This document shows, one piece after another, positions 8,443 to 15,280 of a stretch of 15,884 nucleotides of DNA. Below the pieces are notes generated by a model. That model was not told the DNA's origin. It saw nothing but the letters and a program-made list of their open reading frames with translations, and made no database searches. Position numbers and translations under genes: made by a program. Origin of the DNA: Candidatus Zixiibacteriota bacterium (GTDB taxonomy: Bacteria; Zixibacteria; MSB-5A5; GN15; FEB-12); the NCBI GenBank assembly GCA_030591625.1, contig JAUVAR010000025.1, positions 1 to 15,884 of the forward strand, read 5' to 3'. The first letter of the stretch is position 1. Every line of letters starts with the position of its first letter.

Positions 8443-10326
8443 ATGACGCTTCTCTCTGCAGAAAATATCTCAAAGCGATTTTCTGATCAGCATATCTTGA
8501 AAGAAGTATCGTTCACTATTGGAGACAACGACCGCATTGCTCTGGTTGGTAAGAACGGTATTGGTAAAACTACGTTACTTGAACTCCTTGCCGGTAAGCA
8601 AGACCCTGACGGTGGTCGTATCACTCGTGCAAAACGCTGTATTATCGATTATGTTGAACAGGAGAAAACTGAATATCTCGATATGCCTCTTTTTGAATTT
8701 GTTGCCGACGCACGACGTGACCTTTTGGTTATGCGACAACGTATTCGCGATATCGAAGAACAACTTGTTCATAGTCCTTCGGATGAAGCAGCTCTGATCA
8801 AGCTTGGTGAACTCCAACATGATTTTGAACAACGGGGTGGTTTTGATTTTGAGAATGAAATTGGAATAATTTTGCAGGGGCTTGGATTTCCTAAACAACG
8901 TTACACCGAACGAATGAGAAATTTCTCAGGTGGAGAAAAAAATAGAGCTGGACTTGCACGAATTCTGGCCGGACAGGGAAATCTGTTACTCTTAGATGAA
9001 CCAACCAACCATCTTGATATCGAATCGACCGAATGGCTCGAAGATTACCTGCAGAAACTAAATAAGGCTACGTTGATCGTTTCGCATGACCGGGCATTTT
9101 TAGAATCTACTGCGACAGTGATCTGGGAGCTTGCGTTCTGCAAGATTGAAACTTATGCCTGTCGTTATGCTGAGTATGTTGAAAAACGTTTCGAACGACG
9201 CAGACTTCAGGAACATCATTATAAACATCAGCAGGAAGAGATAAAACGTATTGAAGATTTTGTCCAGCGTAATATGGCCGGACAAAAAACAAAACAGGCT
9301 CAGTCGAAACTTAAATATCTTAATCGGCTCAAACGAATTGAATCTGTTCGCGCGGATGCAAAGGGTCCGGTTATTTCGATGCAGTCATCGGGTCGTTCAT
9401 GGGCGCATGTGCTTAGGGTTGATGATGTCAGTCTTGGTTATGGTAGTCGTTTGGTTTTATCCGACGTAACGTTTGATCTTTATAGAGGCGAGAAGGTTGG
9501 ACTTGTTGGACGCAATGGTTCAGGCAAGTCATCATTGATTAAGGCTATCATAGGAGAATTGGGGACATCGCAGGGTGAGATTGCACTCGGTAATAATGTT
9601 GATGTCGCTTACTTTGATCAGGAATTATCTGACATTGGTGAAGAGGGAACAGTCATCGATCATATTTGGCAGGTAGATCCGATGGCGGAAAGTGGCAGAA
9701 TGCGTTCATTCCTCGGACGTTTTGGTTTTTCGGGTGAGGACGCATTCAAACAGGTCCGTTCGCTTTCAGGTGGTGAAAAAACAAAACTTTGTCTCGCGAA
9801 GTTATTATATCACCCGGCCAATTTAGTTATTCTTGATGAGCCTACCAATCATCTGGATGTTGACGCACGTGAAGCGTTGGAACAAGCACTGTCAGAATAT
9901 GACGGCAGTTGTCTGATTGTTAGTCATGACAGGTATTTTCTGGAGCAGGTAGTTGACAGAATTATTTATCTCGATGATGGTCGTGCAATTATCTTTGATG
10001 GAAAATATTCTGAATTTAAGGCTCATCAGTTGAAAATTTCAGAAGTAGCTGTTGCTCAGCCAAAAGAAAAGAAGAGCGACTATTTTGAGTTCAAGGAAAA
10101 ATCCAAGCAGAAAACCCGACATAAGAAAATGATTGTCTCGACACGAAGTATTATTGCAGACAAAGAAAAAGAATTAGTTGAGATCGAAGAGGGGATTTCG
10201 CACAAAATTCCGAGGCAGGATTGGGAACAATTAGCCCAATCATCCGAAAAGAAGAAAGAGATCGAGGCTGAGTTACTTGATCTATATGAAAAACTTGAAG
10301 AGCTTGAAGGAATGACTTTTGACTAA
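8443..10326 (+). CDS. ABC-F family ATP-binding protein (Uup/EttA type)
   Basis: A soluble protein of 627 aa with two ATP-binding cassettes and no membrane segment, the ABC-F layout. Members act on ribosomes or in ribosome rescue and resistance, not in transport. Cassette 1 has Walker A GKNGIGKTT at 36-44, signature FSGGE at 161-165, and Walker B with LLLLDEPTNHLD at 181-192 (E186). Cassette 2 has Walker A GRNGSGKSS at 356-364, signature LSGGE at 441-445, and LVILDEPTNHLD at 461-472 (E466). The charged linker near 235-310 is the interdomain helical arm that reaches toward the peptidyl-transferase centre in characterised members. Residues 565-625 are Lys/Glu-rich and probably form a C-terminal coiled coil, as in Uup. 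The start has AAGGA at 8431-8435 with 7-nt spacing, 3 bp after the BatA-like stop. The subfamily (Uup, YdiF or other) cannot be fixed by eye. Confidence 0.95.
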   Translation: MTLLSAENISKRFSDQHILKEVSFTIGDNDRIALVGKNGIGKTTLLELLAGKQDPDGGRITRAKRCIIDYVEQEKTEYLDMPLFEFVADARRDLLVMRQRIRDIEEQLVHSPSDEAALIKLGELQHDFEQRGGFDFENEIGIILQGLGFPKQRYTERMRNFSGGEKNRAGLARILAGQGNLLLLDEPTNHLDIESTEWLEDYLQKLNKATLIVSHDRAFLESTATVIWELAFCKIETYACRYAEYVEKRFERRRLQEHHYKHQQEEIKRIEDFVQRNMAGQKTKQAQSKLKYLNRLKRIESVRADAKGPVISMQSSGRSWAHVLRVDDVSLGYGSRLVLSDVTFDLYRGEKVGLVGRNGSGKSSLIKAIIGELGTSQGEIALGNNVDVAYFDQELSDIGEEGTVIDHIWQVDPMAESGRMRSFLGRFGFSGEDAFKQVRSLSGGEKTKLCLAKLLYHPANLVILDEPTNHLDVDAREALEQALSEYDGSCLIVSHDRYFLEQVVDRIIYLDDGRAIIFDGKYSEFKAHQLKISEVAVAQPKEKKSDYFEFKEKSKQKTRHKKMIVSTRSIIADKEKELVEIEEGISHKIPRQDWEQLAQSSEKKKEIEAELLDLYEKLEELEGMTFD

Positions 10327-10930
10327 ACTCCTGATCATATCAGGATCGCCTGCCAAAGACGGTTCGACAGAAACTTTGCTTTTTAAAATTGCAGACAGTT
10401 TTTGTCAGTCGATAGGTGATGAGTCAATTGAACGAGATCTATTCCGTCTCAATGAATGGCAGATCATCCCGTGTCAATCATGTGCGCAGATTCCGGACGA
10501 GAAATATTGTTTTTTTGAAGATATTAAATCGCTTTACGAAAAAGTAGCCGAGGCGGATTGTATCCTGTTCGGTTCTCCAATCTATTTTGATAGTGTGTCG
10601 GCACAATCGAAACTGTTTATCGATCGTTGTAATTGTATGCGTCCACCAGATTTTGACAAGACAAACAAAGAACATAGTTTTATAAAAAAGCTCGACCGTA
10701 AACGTCCGGGCGCTATTGTTCTTGTGGGTGGTGACAACGCCTGGTTCGAAGGTGCACGCAGGACTATCGCCGGGTTCTTCAAATGGATCGAAGTTGTGAA
10801 TGTTGGACATCTCACCTACCAATCGACAGATTTCAATCTCAAAGCGAGTGTTGTTAGCGACACGGACAAGCTTGATGAAGCTCGCATCCTTGGCGAAAAG
10901 CTTGCCGAAGAAGTGAGAGGTCTAAAATGA
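10319..10930 (+). CDS. NAD(P)H-dependent FMN reductase, flavodoxin fold
   Basis: A 203-aa cytoplasmic flavoprotein of the NADPH-dependent FMN reductase / iron-sulfur flavoprotein superfamily. Motifs seen are the FMN phosphate loop SGSPAKDGST at 8-17, the LFGSPIYF segment at 83-90 (GSPxY), and a cysteine cluster C52-x2-C55 with C64. This matches the C-x2-C-x(n)-C pattern in this superfamily, where related proteins bind an Fe-S cluster or use the cysteines in redox chemistry. The start is TTG at 10319, inside the last codons of the ABC-F gene (8-bp overlap), with GAAGGA at 10305-10310 as ribosome-binding site (8-nt spacing). No ATG lies near enough to replace it without losing the beta-strand before the phosphate loop. 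The gene overlaps the methyltransferase by ATGA. Substrate unknown. Confidence 0.88.
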   Translation: MTKLLIISGSPAKDGSTETLLFKIADSFCQSIGDESIERDLFRLNEWQIIPCQSCAQIPDEKYCFFEDIKSLYEKVAEADCILFGSPIYFDSVSAQSKLFIDRCNCMRPPDFDKTNKEHSFIKKLDRKRPGAIVLVGGDNAWFEGARRTIAGFFKWIEVVNVGHLTYQSTDFNLKASVVSDTDKLDEARILGEKLAEEVRGLK

Positions 10931-11589
10931 CCGATCATGAAATGCAGCACTATTACAATTTGAGAGCTCCGGAATACGAGCAGATATATTATCGAGACAA
11001 TCCGGATCGAGCGAATGAACTAGCCCGAGAAGCAGCCTGTTTGCTGAAACTTGCGAACTCAAAACAGATTGTAGAACTTGCCTGTGGGACAGGTTACTGG
11101 ACCTCGGTTATGTCTGATAGTGCTGCAGAAATTACAGCATCAGATATTTCGTACGAGATGCTCGATGAAGCACGCAGAAAAAATTATGGTTGTCCCACCA
11201 GATTCGTAAAAGCTGATATATACAATTCAATATTCAGATTGCCCCGTGCTGATGTTGTTGTGCTCGGGTTTTGGTTTTCGCATCATCCTCGTCACCAGTT
11301 TGACCTTCTCTTTGATCAACTTGAAAGTTGTGTCAGGAAAGATGGTCGTATTTGGCTGATGGATAATAATCCACCGGCAGAGGGTCCTGAAAATGTTTCT
11401 GTTCGCACAGATGAATTTGGTAACAATTATAAGACTCGCAGATTAGATGATGGTCGTGAGTTTACGATCATGAAAAACTATTTTAGTGAACCAGAATTGA
11501 GGGCTATTTTCGAGTCAAGATACGAGATAGAACGGTTATATTTTGGAGAATATTACTGGACAGTCGCTTTGAAACTTCCTCAAAAGTAG
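10927..11589 (+). CDS. Class I SAM-dependent methyltransferase
   Basis: A 220-aa protein with the Rossmann-fold methyltransferase pattern. The SAM-binding motif I is VELACGTGYWT at 49-59, the acidic residue after strand beta2 is D73 in TASDIS, motif II is KADIYN at 95-100, and strand beta4 follows as ADVVVLGFWFSHH at 108-120. The later region carries DNNPPAEGPE and a repeated aromatic C-terminus (FGEYYWTVAL). The HH pair at 119-120 lies where many small-molecule methyltransferases read their substrate, but I cannot name the substrate. The start overlaps the flavoprotein stop (ATGA at 10927-10930) and has AGAGG at 10916-10920 with 6-nt spacing, so translation is probably coupled. This is the last gene of the run; the next gene has its own promoter. 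Confidence 0.87.
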   Translation: MTDHEMQHYYNLRAPEYEQIYYRDNPDRANELAREAACLLKLANSKQIVELACGTGYWTSVMSDSAAEITASDISYEMLDEARRKNYGCPTRFVKADIYNSIFRLPRADVVVLGFWFSHHPRHQFDLLFDQLESCVRKDGRIWLMDNNPPAEGPENVSVRTDEFGNNYKTRRLDDGREFTIMKNYFSEPELRAIFESRYEIERLYFGEYYWTVALKLPQK

Positions 11590-11607
11590 ATTAGGCGAGT
11601 AGCGTGT

Positions 11608-11642
11608 TGACGTAAGGGTATGCAGTATAACTCGTTACGTCA
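11608..11642. repeat. 8-bp inverted repeat after the methyltransferase gene
   Basis: TGACGTAA at 11608-11615 is exactly complementary in reverse to TTACGTCA at 11635-11642, with a 19-nt gap between. It lies 18 bp after the methyltransferase stop. A T-rich but interrupted stretch follows at about 11655-11665. It could be an imperfect terminator or a two-half-site operator. It lies about 95 bp upstream of the predicted start of rpmE transcription. Confidence 0.45.
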
Positions 11643-11702
11643 GAAGCGACAGGGTTTGTTTGTTTGATCTTCGGACTTGCGGAAATGCCCATTTTTCATA
11701 TA

Positions 11703-11730
11703 TTAACAGGCTGTGGGTTGCCGATATAAT
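11703..11730 (+). promoter_or_regulatory. Sigma70-type promoter for rpmE
   Basis: TTAACA at 11703-11708 (one mismatch to TTGACA) is followed after 16 bp by a perfect TATAAT at 11725-11730. Transcription would start near 11737 and give a leader of about 50 nt before the TTG start of rpmE. This is the best promoter match in the window and lies in the longest spacer preceding a new functional group. Confidence 0.6.
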
Positions 11731-11744
11731 GGGAGCCTGCATAG

Positions 11745-11763
11745 TAATAGAAAATAATAGAAA
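11745..11763 (+). repeat. Tandem 9-nt direct repeat in the rpmE leader
   Basis: TAATAGAAA occurs at 11745-11753 and again at 11755-11763, a 10-bp period. A third partial copy, AATAGA, lies at 11769-11774 and runs into the ribosome-binding site AGAGG (11772-11776). It sits in the predicted 5' leader of rpmE. It could be a protein-binding site on the RNA or DNA, or chance in A-rich sequence. Confidence 0.4.
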
Positions 11764-11786
11764 CTGCCAATAGAGGTATTGATAAA

Positions 11787-11999
11787 TTGAAACAGGGAAT
11801 TCACCCCAAGTACAAAGAATTGACTATCACGTGCACTTGTGGGGCTAAGTATCCGACTCGTTCGACTCGTAAAGAGATCTCGGTCGAAATTTGCTCCAAT
11901 TGTCATCCGTTTTATACCGGTAAGCAGCGTCTTATCGATACTGCTGGTCGCGTTGAGCGATTCCGTCGCAAATACGGTATGGACAAAGAAGCTAAATAG
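11787..11999 (+). CDS. rpmE: 50S ribosomal protein L31, zinc-binding (C+) type
   Basis: L31 is a small protein of the large subunit that contributes to bridge B1b with the small subunit. The 70-aa product matches L31 in full: MKQGIHPKY at the start, then the zinc knuckle C16-x-C18 and C36-x2-C39 (TCTCGA and EICSNCHPFYTG), and the TAGRVERFRRKYG tail. All four Cys are present, so this is the zinc-containing form, not the Cys-less YkgM type. The start codon is TTG at 11787, with AGAGG at 11772-11776 (10-nt spacing); no in-frame ATG would preserve the universally conserved N-terminus. It has its own promoter at 11703-11730. It opens the rpmE-DUF1385-prfA-prmC neighbourhood common in bacteria. Confidence 0.97.
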   Translation: MKQGIHPKYKELTITCTCGAKYPTRSTRKEISVEICSNCHPFYTGKQRLIDTAGRVERFRRKYGMDKEAK

Positions 12000-12039
12000 T
12001 TTTTTTCGTCTTTGACTGATTTAATTCAGTAGAATTTAT

Positions 12040-12077
12040 CGAGCGGTACGTATTAAGTACGAGCCGCTCGTAATTTT
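12040..12077 (+). terminator. Candidate hairpin terminator after rpmE
   Basis: CGAGCGG at 12040-12046 pairs with CCGCTCG at 12064-12070; GTAC segments inside can extend the stem around a small bulge. The hairpin is followed by a mixed TAATTTTATA stretch, weaker than a classic T-tract. It lies 40 bp past the rpmE stop, a fitting place for transcript end or attenuation. Confidence 0.5.
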
Positions 12078-12128
12078 ATAACCGAGATCGGACAACATGC
12101 GCGGGCAACGGATGCCGGTTATTTTTTT
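12078..12128 (+). terminator. Long-loop hairpin followed by a T7 tract
   Basis: ATAACCG at 12078-12084 pairs with CGGTTAT at 12116-12122, and the stem runs into seven consecutive T residues (12122-12128). The loop is 31 nt and G+C-rich. The T-tract after a stem is the mark of an intrinsic terminator, but the long loop is unusual; it may form inner structure or compete with the hairpin at 12040. It lies between rpmE and DUF1385. Confidence 0.5.
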
Positions 12129-12151
12129 CGCACATATTGTCAGATATCAAA

Positions 12152-12170
12152 AAAACGACTCAATCGTTTT
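12152..12170. repeat. Inverted repeat just upstream of the DUF1385 ribosome-binding site
   Basis: AAAACGA at 12152-12158 and TCGTTTT at 12164-12170 form a perfect 7-bp inverted repeat around a 5-nt loop (CTCAA). It ends 3 bp before the DUF1385 ribosome-binding site (GAGGA, 12173-12177). An RNA hairpin there could affect initiation. The A-run on one side and T-run on the other also resemble a weak terminator on either strand. Confidence 0.45.
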
Positions 12171-12182
12171 GTGAGGATTTAA

Positions 12183-13151
12183 ATGCCAAATATGAATGTA
12201 GGTGGGCAGGCAGTAATTGAGGGTGTAATGATGCGCTCGAAAGATAAAGTCTCAACCGCTGTACGAATTCCATCTGGTGAAATTCTTATTAAAACCCGCG
12301 ATTTCAAATCTCTCGCCGACCGATACAAACTATTCAATATCCCGATTATCCGTGGAGCTATAGCATTTGTAGAGATGCTAGTGCTTGGAATCAAGACTCT
12401 TAATTTTTCGGCTGACATTGCCGTTCGTGAGATCGAACGTGAAGAAGCAGAATCCAAGGGTGAAGAGTTCGTTGAAAAACCATCCAAGAGCAATTCGATA
12501 ACACTTGGTTTAACTGCTCTTTTTGCGATGTGTCTGGGAATTGGTATTTTCTTTTTCCTGCCTCTTGCCATCGCCGGTATTTTTGATATTGAAAAGAACG
12601 CTGTCGGATTTAACCTGATGGCCGGTGCGGTCAGGTTGACATTATTTGTTCTGTATGTCTGGACGATCTCATTTTTCTCGGATTTTCAAAGAATTTTCCA
12701 ATATCATGGGGCCGAGCATAAGTCAATTTACGCCTATGAAATGGGTGAAGACCTGACCCCCGAAGCGGCCGAACGTCATACCAGATTCCACCCTCGTTGT
12801 GGGACTTCATTTATTATTATAGTAGCGATGTTGGCGATTCTTATTTATGCGGTTGCTGATTCAATTTATGCGATTCAAGTTGGTCATTCTCCTGAATTGC
12901 TGACTCGGTTTGGACTGCACTTTTCGTTGCTACCACTGGTTGCCGGAATGTCGTATGAACTTCTGAAACTCTCTGGCAAGACCCGCGATAATGTGATCAC
13001 AAAAATTCTTATCGCTCCGGGACTCTGGCTTCAGAAAATTACGACCAAAGAGCCAACTCGCGAGCAGATTGAAGTCGCTCTTTCGGCTCTTGAGGCAGCG
13101 CTTGGGATCACCGAGTCAAAACTCTCCTGCCGAAGAATCCCTGTTTCGTAG
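12183..13151 (+). CDS. yqhQ: DUF1385 family membrane protein (YqhQ-like)
   Basis: A 322-aa integral membrane protein of the DUF1385 (YqhQ) family, whose biochemical role is not established. Diagnostic motifs are present: GGQAVIEGVMMRS at 7-19, IPIIRG near 53-58, YHGAEHKSIYAYE at 174-186, and HPRCGTSF at 203-210. The C-terminus follows the family pattern of a PGLWLQKITTKEP segment at 279-291. Hydrophobic segments lie near 108-133, 144-166, 208-228 and 245-262. The conserved His, Glu and Cys residues in the two middle motifs suggest metal binding or catalysis, which is inference. The start has GAGGA at 12173-12177, spacing 5. The gene lies downstream of a structured 183-bp spacer and 68 bp before prfA. 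This family often neighbours rpmE and prfA. Confidence 0.93.
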   Translation: MPNMNVGGQAVIEGVMMRSKDKVSTAVRIPSGEILIKTRDFKSLADRYKLFNIPIIRGAIAFVEMLVLGIKTLNFSADIAVREIEREEAESKGEEFVEKPSKSNSITLGLTALFAMCLGIGIFFFLPLAIAGIFDIEKNAVGFNLMAGAVRLTLFVLYVWTISFFSDFQRIFQYHGAEHKSIYAYEMGEDLTPEAAERHTRFHPRCGTSFIIIVAMLAILIYAVADSIYAIQVGHSPELLTRFGLHFSLLPLVAGMSYELLKLSGKTRDNVITKILIAPGLWLQKITTKEPTREQIEVALSALEAALGITESKLSCRRIPVS

Positions 13152-13219
13152 CTCTGTATCTAATTACTTGCCCGCCTCCCTCAATTGAATTAGTTTTGTC
13201 ATTATACGAATGGATAGAT

Positions 13220-14293
13220 ATGCTTGAAATAGTTGGAAAATTAGAAGATAGAATCACGAAGCTCGATGAAGCGCTGGTCGATCCGGACAATATGTCTGAT
13301 CGTAAGAAACTTATCGATCTGAACCGTGAGCGCAGACATTTAGAAAGCACACTTATGGTTGGTCGTGCTTATCGGGATGTTGTGCGCGCGATCAATGAGG
13401 CGAATGAAATTATCAAAGATGGTTCCGATGCTGAACTGATTGAAATGGCTACGGAAGAGCTTGAGGAGAATAAAGCTAAAGTTGATGATCTTGAAAAAGA
13501 ATTTCGACTGAAACTATTGCCTCATGATCCGGTCGATGACAAAGCTGCCATGATTGAACTGCGTGCCGGAACTGGTGGCGATGAAGCTGGTTTGTTTGCG
13601 GCAGACATCTTTAAAATGTACCAACGATTTGCTGATTCCATGTCATGGAAGCTTGAGGTGTTCAACTCCAACCCATCGACCGCCGGTGGTTTTAAGGAAA
13701 TTACATTTTCGCTTACTGGCGATAATGCTTATGGCCAAATGAAATATGAATCGGGAGTCCACCGGGTACAAAGAGTCCCCTCGACTGAAACGCAGGGACG
13801 GATTCATACTTCGGCTATTACTGTAGCTGTTTTTCCTGAAGCCGAGGAAGTCGAAGTTGCAATTGCCGACAATGAAATAAAAGTCGATGTGTATCGTTCA
13901 TCGGGTCCCGGTGGTCAGTCTGTGAATACGACAGATTCCGCAGTACGATTAACTCACCTGCCGACCGGGTTGGTGGTAATCTGTCAGGATGAAAAATCGC
14001 AGCATAAGAATCGTGCCAAAGCACTCAAAGTATTAAGAGCACGATTGTATGATCGCATTATGGAAGAAGAACGTTCCAAAACAGATGAGGCTCGTCGTTC
14101 GATGGTCTCAACCGGTGATCGTTCAGAAAAAATTCGTACCTACAATTTTCCACAGGGACGGGTCACCGATCATAGAATCGGTTTGACGTTGTACCGCCTT
14201 GACGAAGTTCTCTCAGGTCAGGTTGATCTTTTGGTGACTGCTCTGCAGGAGCATGATCAGGCAGAAAAACTCAAACAGGCCGAACAGAGTTAA
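13220..14293 (+). CDS. prfA: Peptide chain release factor 1
   Basis: RF1 recognises UAA and UAG in the ribosomal A site and triggers peptide release. With the ATG at 13220 the product is 357 aa, the normal length. A TTG at 13196 would add eight residues, but the ATG gives the usual N-terminus MLEIVGKLEDR and puts the landmarks close to their E. coli positions: PST, the tripeptide anticodon (PxT, RF1 type rather than the SPF of RF2), at 187-189, and GGQ at 231-233 in SSGPGGQSVNTTDSAVR. ELRAGTGGDEAGLFA is also present. The ribosome-binding site is weak (only a GGA near 13212). Q233 is the residue that the PrmC methyltransferase, encoded two genes downstream, would modify. Confidence 0.97.
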   Translation: MLEIVGKLEDRITKLDEALVDPDNMSDRKKLIDLNRERRHLESTLMVGRAYRDVVRAINEANEIIKDGSDAELIEMATEELEENKAKVDDLEKEFRLKLLPHDPVDDKAAMIELRAGTGGDEAGLFAADIFKMYQRFADSMSWKLEVFNSNPSTAGGFKEITFSLTGDNAYGQMKYESGVHRVQRVPSTETQGRIHTSAITVAVFPEAEEVEVAIADNEIKVDVYRSSGPGGQSVNTTDSAVRLTHLPTGLVVICQDEKSQHKNRAKALKVLRARLYDRIMEEERSKTDEARRSMVSTGDRSEKIRTYNFPQGRVTDHRIGLTLYRLDEVLSGQVDLLVTALQEHDQAEKLKQAEQS

Positions 14294-14305
14294 AAGGATC
14301 AGAGC

Positions 14306-15280
14306 ATGAAGATAGTCCGGGTTGCTATAGCTATTCTCCTGTCATTGGCCGTTATGTTTATTGCGCGTACTAATTCGCGTGGCCGACCTGAATTAGTACA
14401 AATTGAGAGTAACTCATTTGTAATGTCGATGACAACAGTACCAAAGATTACAGAACATAAATCGGGTCGGGTTACATGCGAGATAAATGGTATACTACCC
14501 GAAGGTGCATCAGTAGTTTTCAGAACTAATCAACCTAATTCAGCTGAGCCAAGTGATTGGTCTAACTATGAAAGCATTGTAATGTCTCCGTCAGGTGATA
14601 ATGGTTACTTTGTTGATGTTGTTGCTGATGTTAAAGGTGGAAGATTTTATTATTACTATGAGATTATAGATTCTAATGAAGTAGTGATGGCTCAGTTTAT
14701 TGATGCCGAAGGTAAACCGTGGTTTCTGCGCTATATTGGTGAAGTGCCAATAGCAGTATTGGGTGGGCATCTGATTTTTATTCTGCTGACAGTTTTTACT
14801 GTTGTCATGGCAGCAATTTATTCTCTGTCACTAATGCGAGGCGGCACCACTGTCAAACCGGCAGCGTTCTGGACTTTCTCGGCATTGGTCGCCTGCTTTG
14901 TAGGCTGTTACCCGTTTGGGATTCCGATGAACTGGTACGCCTTCGGCGGCCTCTGGGAAGGGATACCGTTCGGAACCGATGCTACAGATAATAAAACTCA
15001 GTTGCTGTTTGTCTATTTGATTTACGCGACATTGGCAACCCTTGGTTCGTTAAAGTATGGCAAGTCTGAACGTGATTTTCATTCGCCGAAAACATCAGGC
15101 ATAATTGGTGTCGGTTCGTTTTTAGTAATGTTATTTATATATTTCATTCCTCATTCGATTCAGTTTTCTAAATTATTCACTTATTCATTCTGTTATGCAT
15201 GGACAGCAATTTTAGCCGGTTTGATTTTCTATGGCTACTCTCAATCCAACAAAAGTGCTAATCTGGTTACAGTCAAATGA
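14306..15280 (+). CDS. Unrecognised membrane protein with extracytoplasmic beta domain
   Basis: A 324-aa protein I do not recognise. Residues 3-20 are a single hydrophobic helix (signal or anchor). Residues about 28-142 are polar and strand-rich (for example RVTCEINGILP, SVVFRTN, GRFYYYYEII), like a small Ig-like or carbohydrate-binding fold outside the cytoplasm. Five hydrophobic segments follow near 146-175, 185-205, 231-250, 264-283 and 291-311. The loop at 202-230 (YPFGIPMNWYAFGGLWEGIPFG) is rich in Gly, Trp and Tyr and could be functional. It starts 12 bp after prfA with AAGGA at 14294-14298 (7-nt spacing) and ends by overlapping prmC (ATGA), so all three genes are probably cotranscribed. 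No catalytic motif seen. Confidence 0.8.
   Translation: MKIVRVAIAILLSLAVMFIARTNSRGRPELVQIESNSFVMSMTTVPKITEHKSGRVTCEINGILPEGASVVFRTNQPNSAEPSDWSNYESIVMSPSGDNGYFVDVVADVKGGRFYYYYEIIDSNEVVMAQFIDAEGKPWFLRYIGEVPIAVLGGHLIFILLTVFTVVMAAIYSLSLMRGGTTVKPAAFWTFSALVACFVGCYPFGIPMNWYAFGGLWEGIPFGTDATDNKTQLLFVYLIYATLATLGSLKYGKSERDFHSPKTSGIIGVGSFLVMLFIYFIPHSIQFSKLFTYSFCYAWTAILAGLIFYGYSQSNKSANLVTVK

Noticed and set aside
8443..10326. ABC-F gene as part of an ABC transporter
   Set aside because: Two cassettes in one chain with a charged helical linker and no membrane segments or permease partner; this is the ABC-F layout.
13160..13197. CTAATT...AATTAG repeat with TTTT between DUF1385 and prfA
   Set aside because: Only six A/T-rich pairs with a 22-nt loop; too weak for a terminator.
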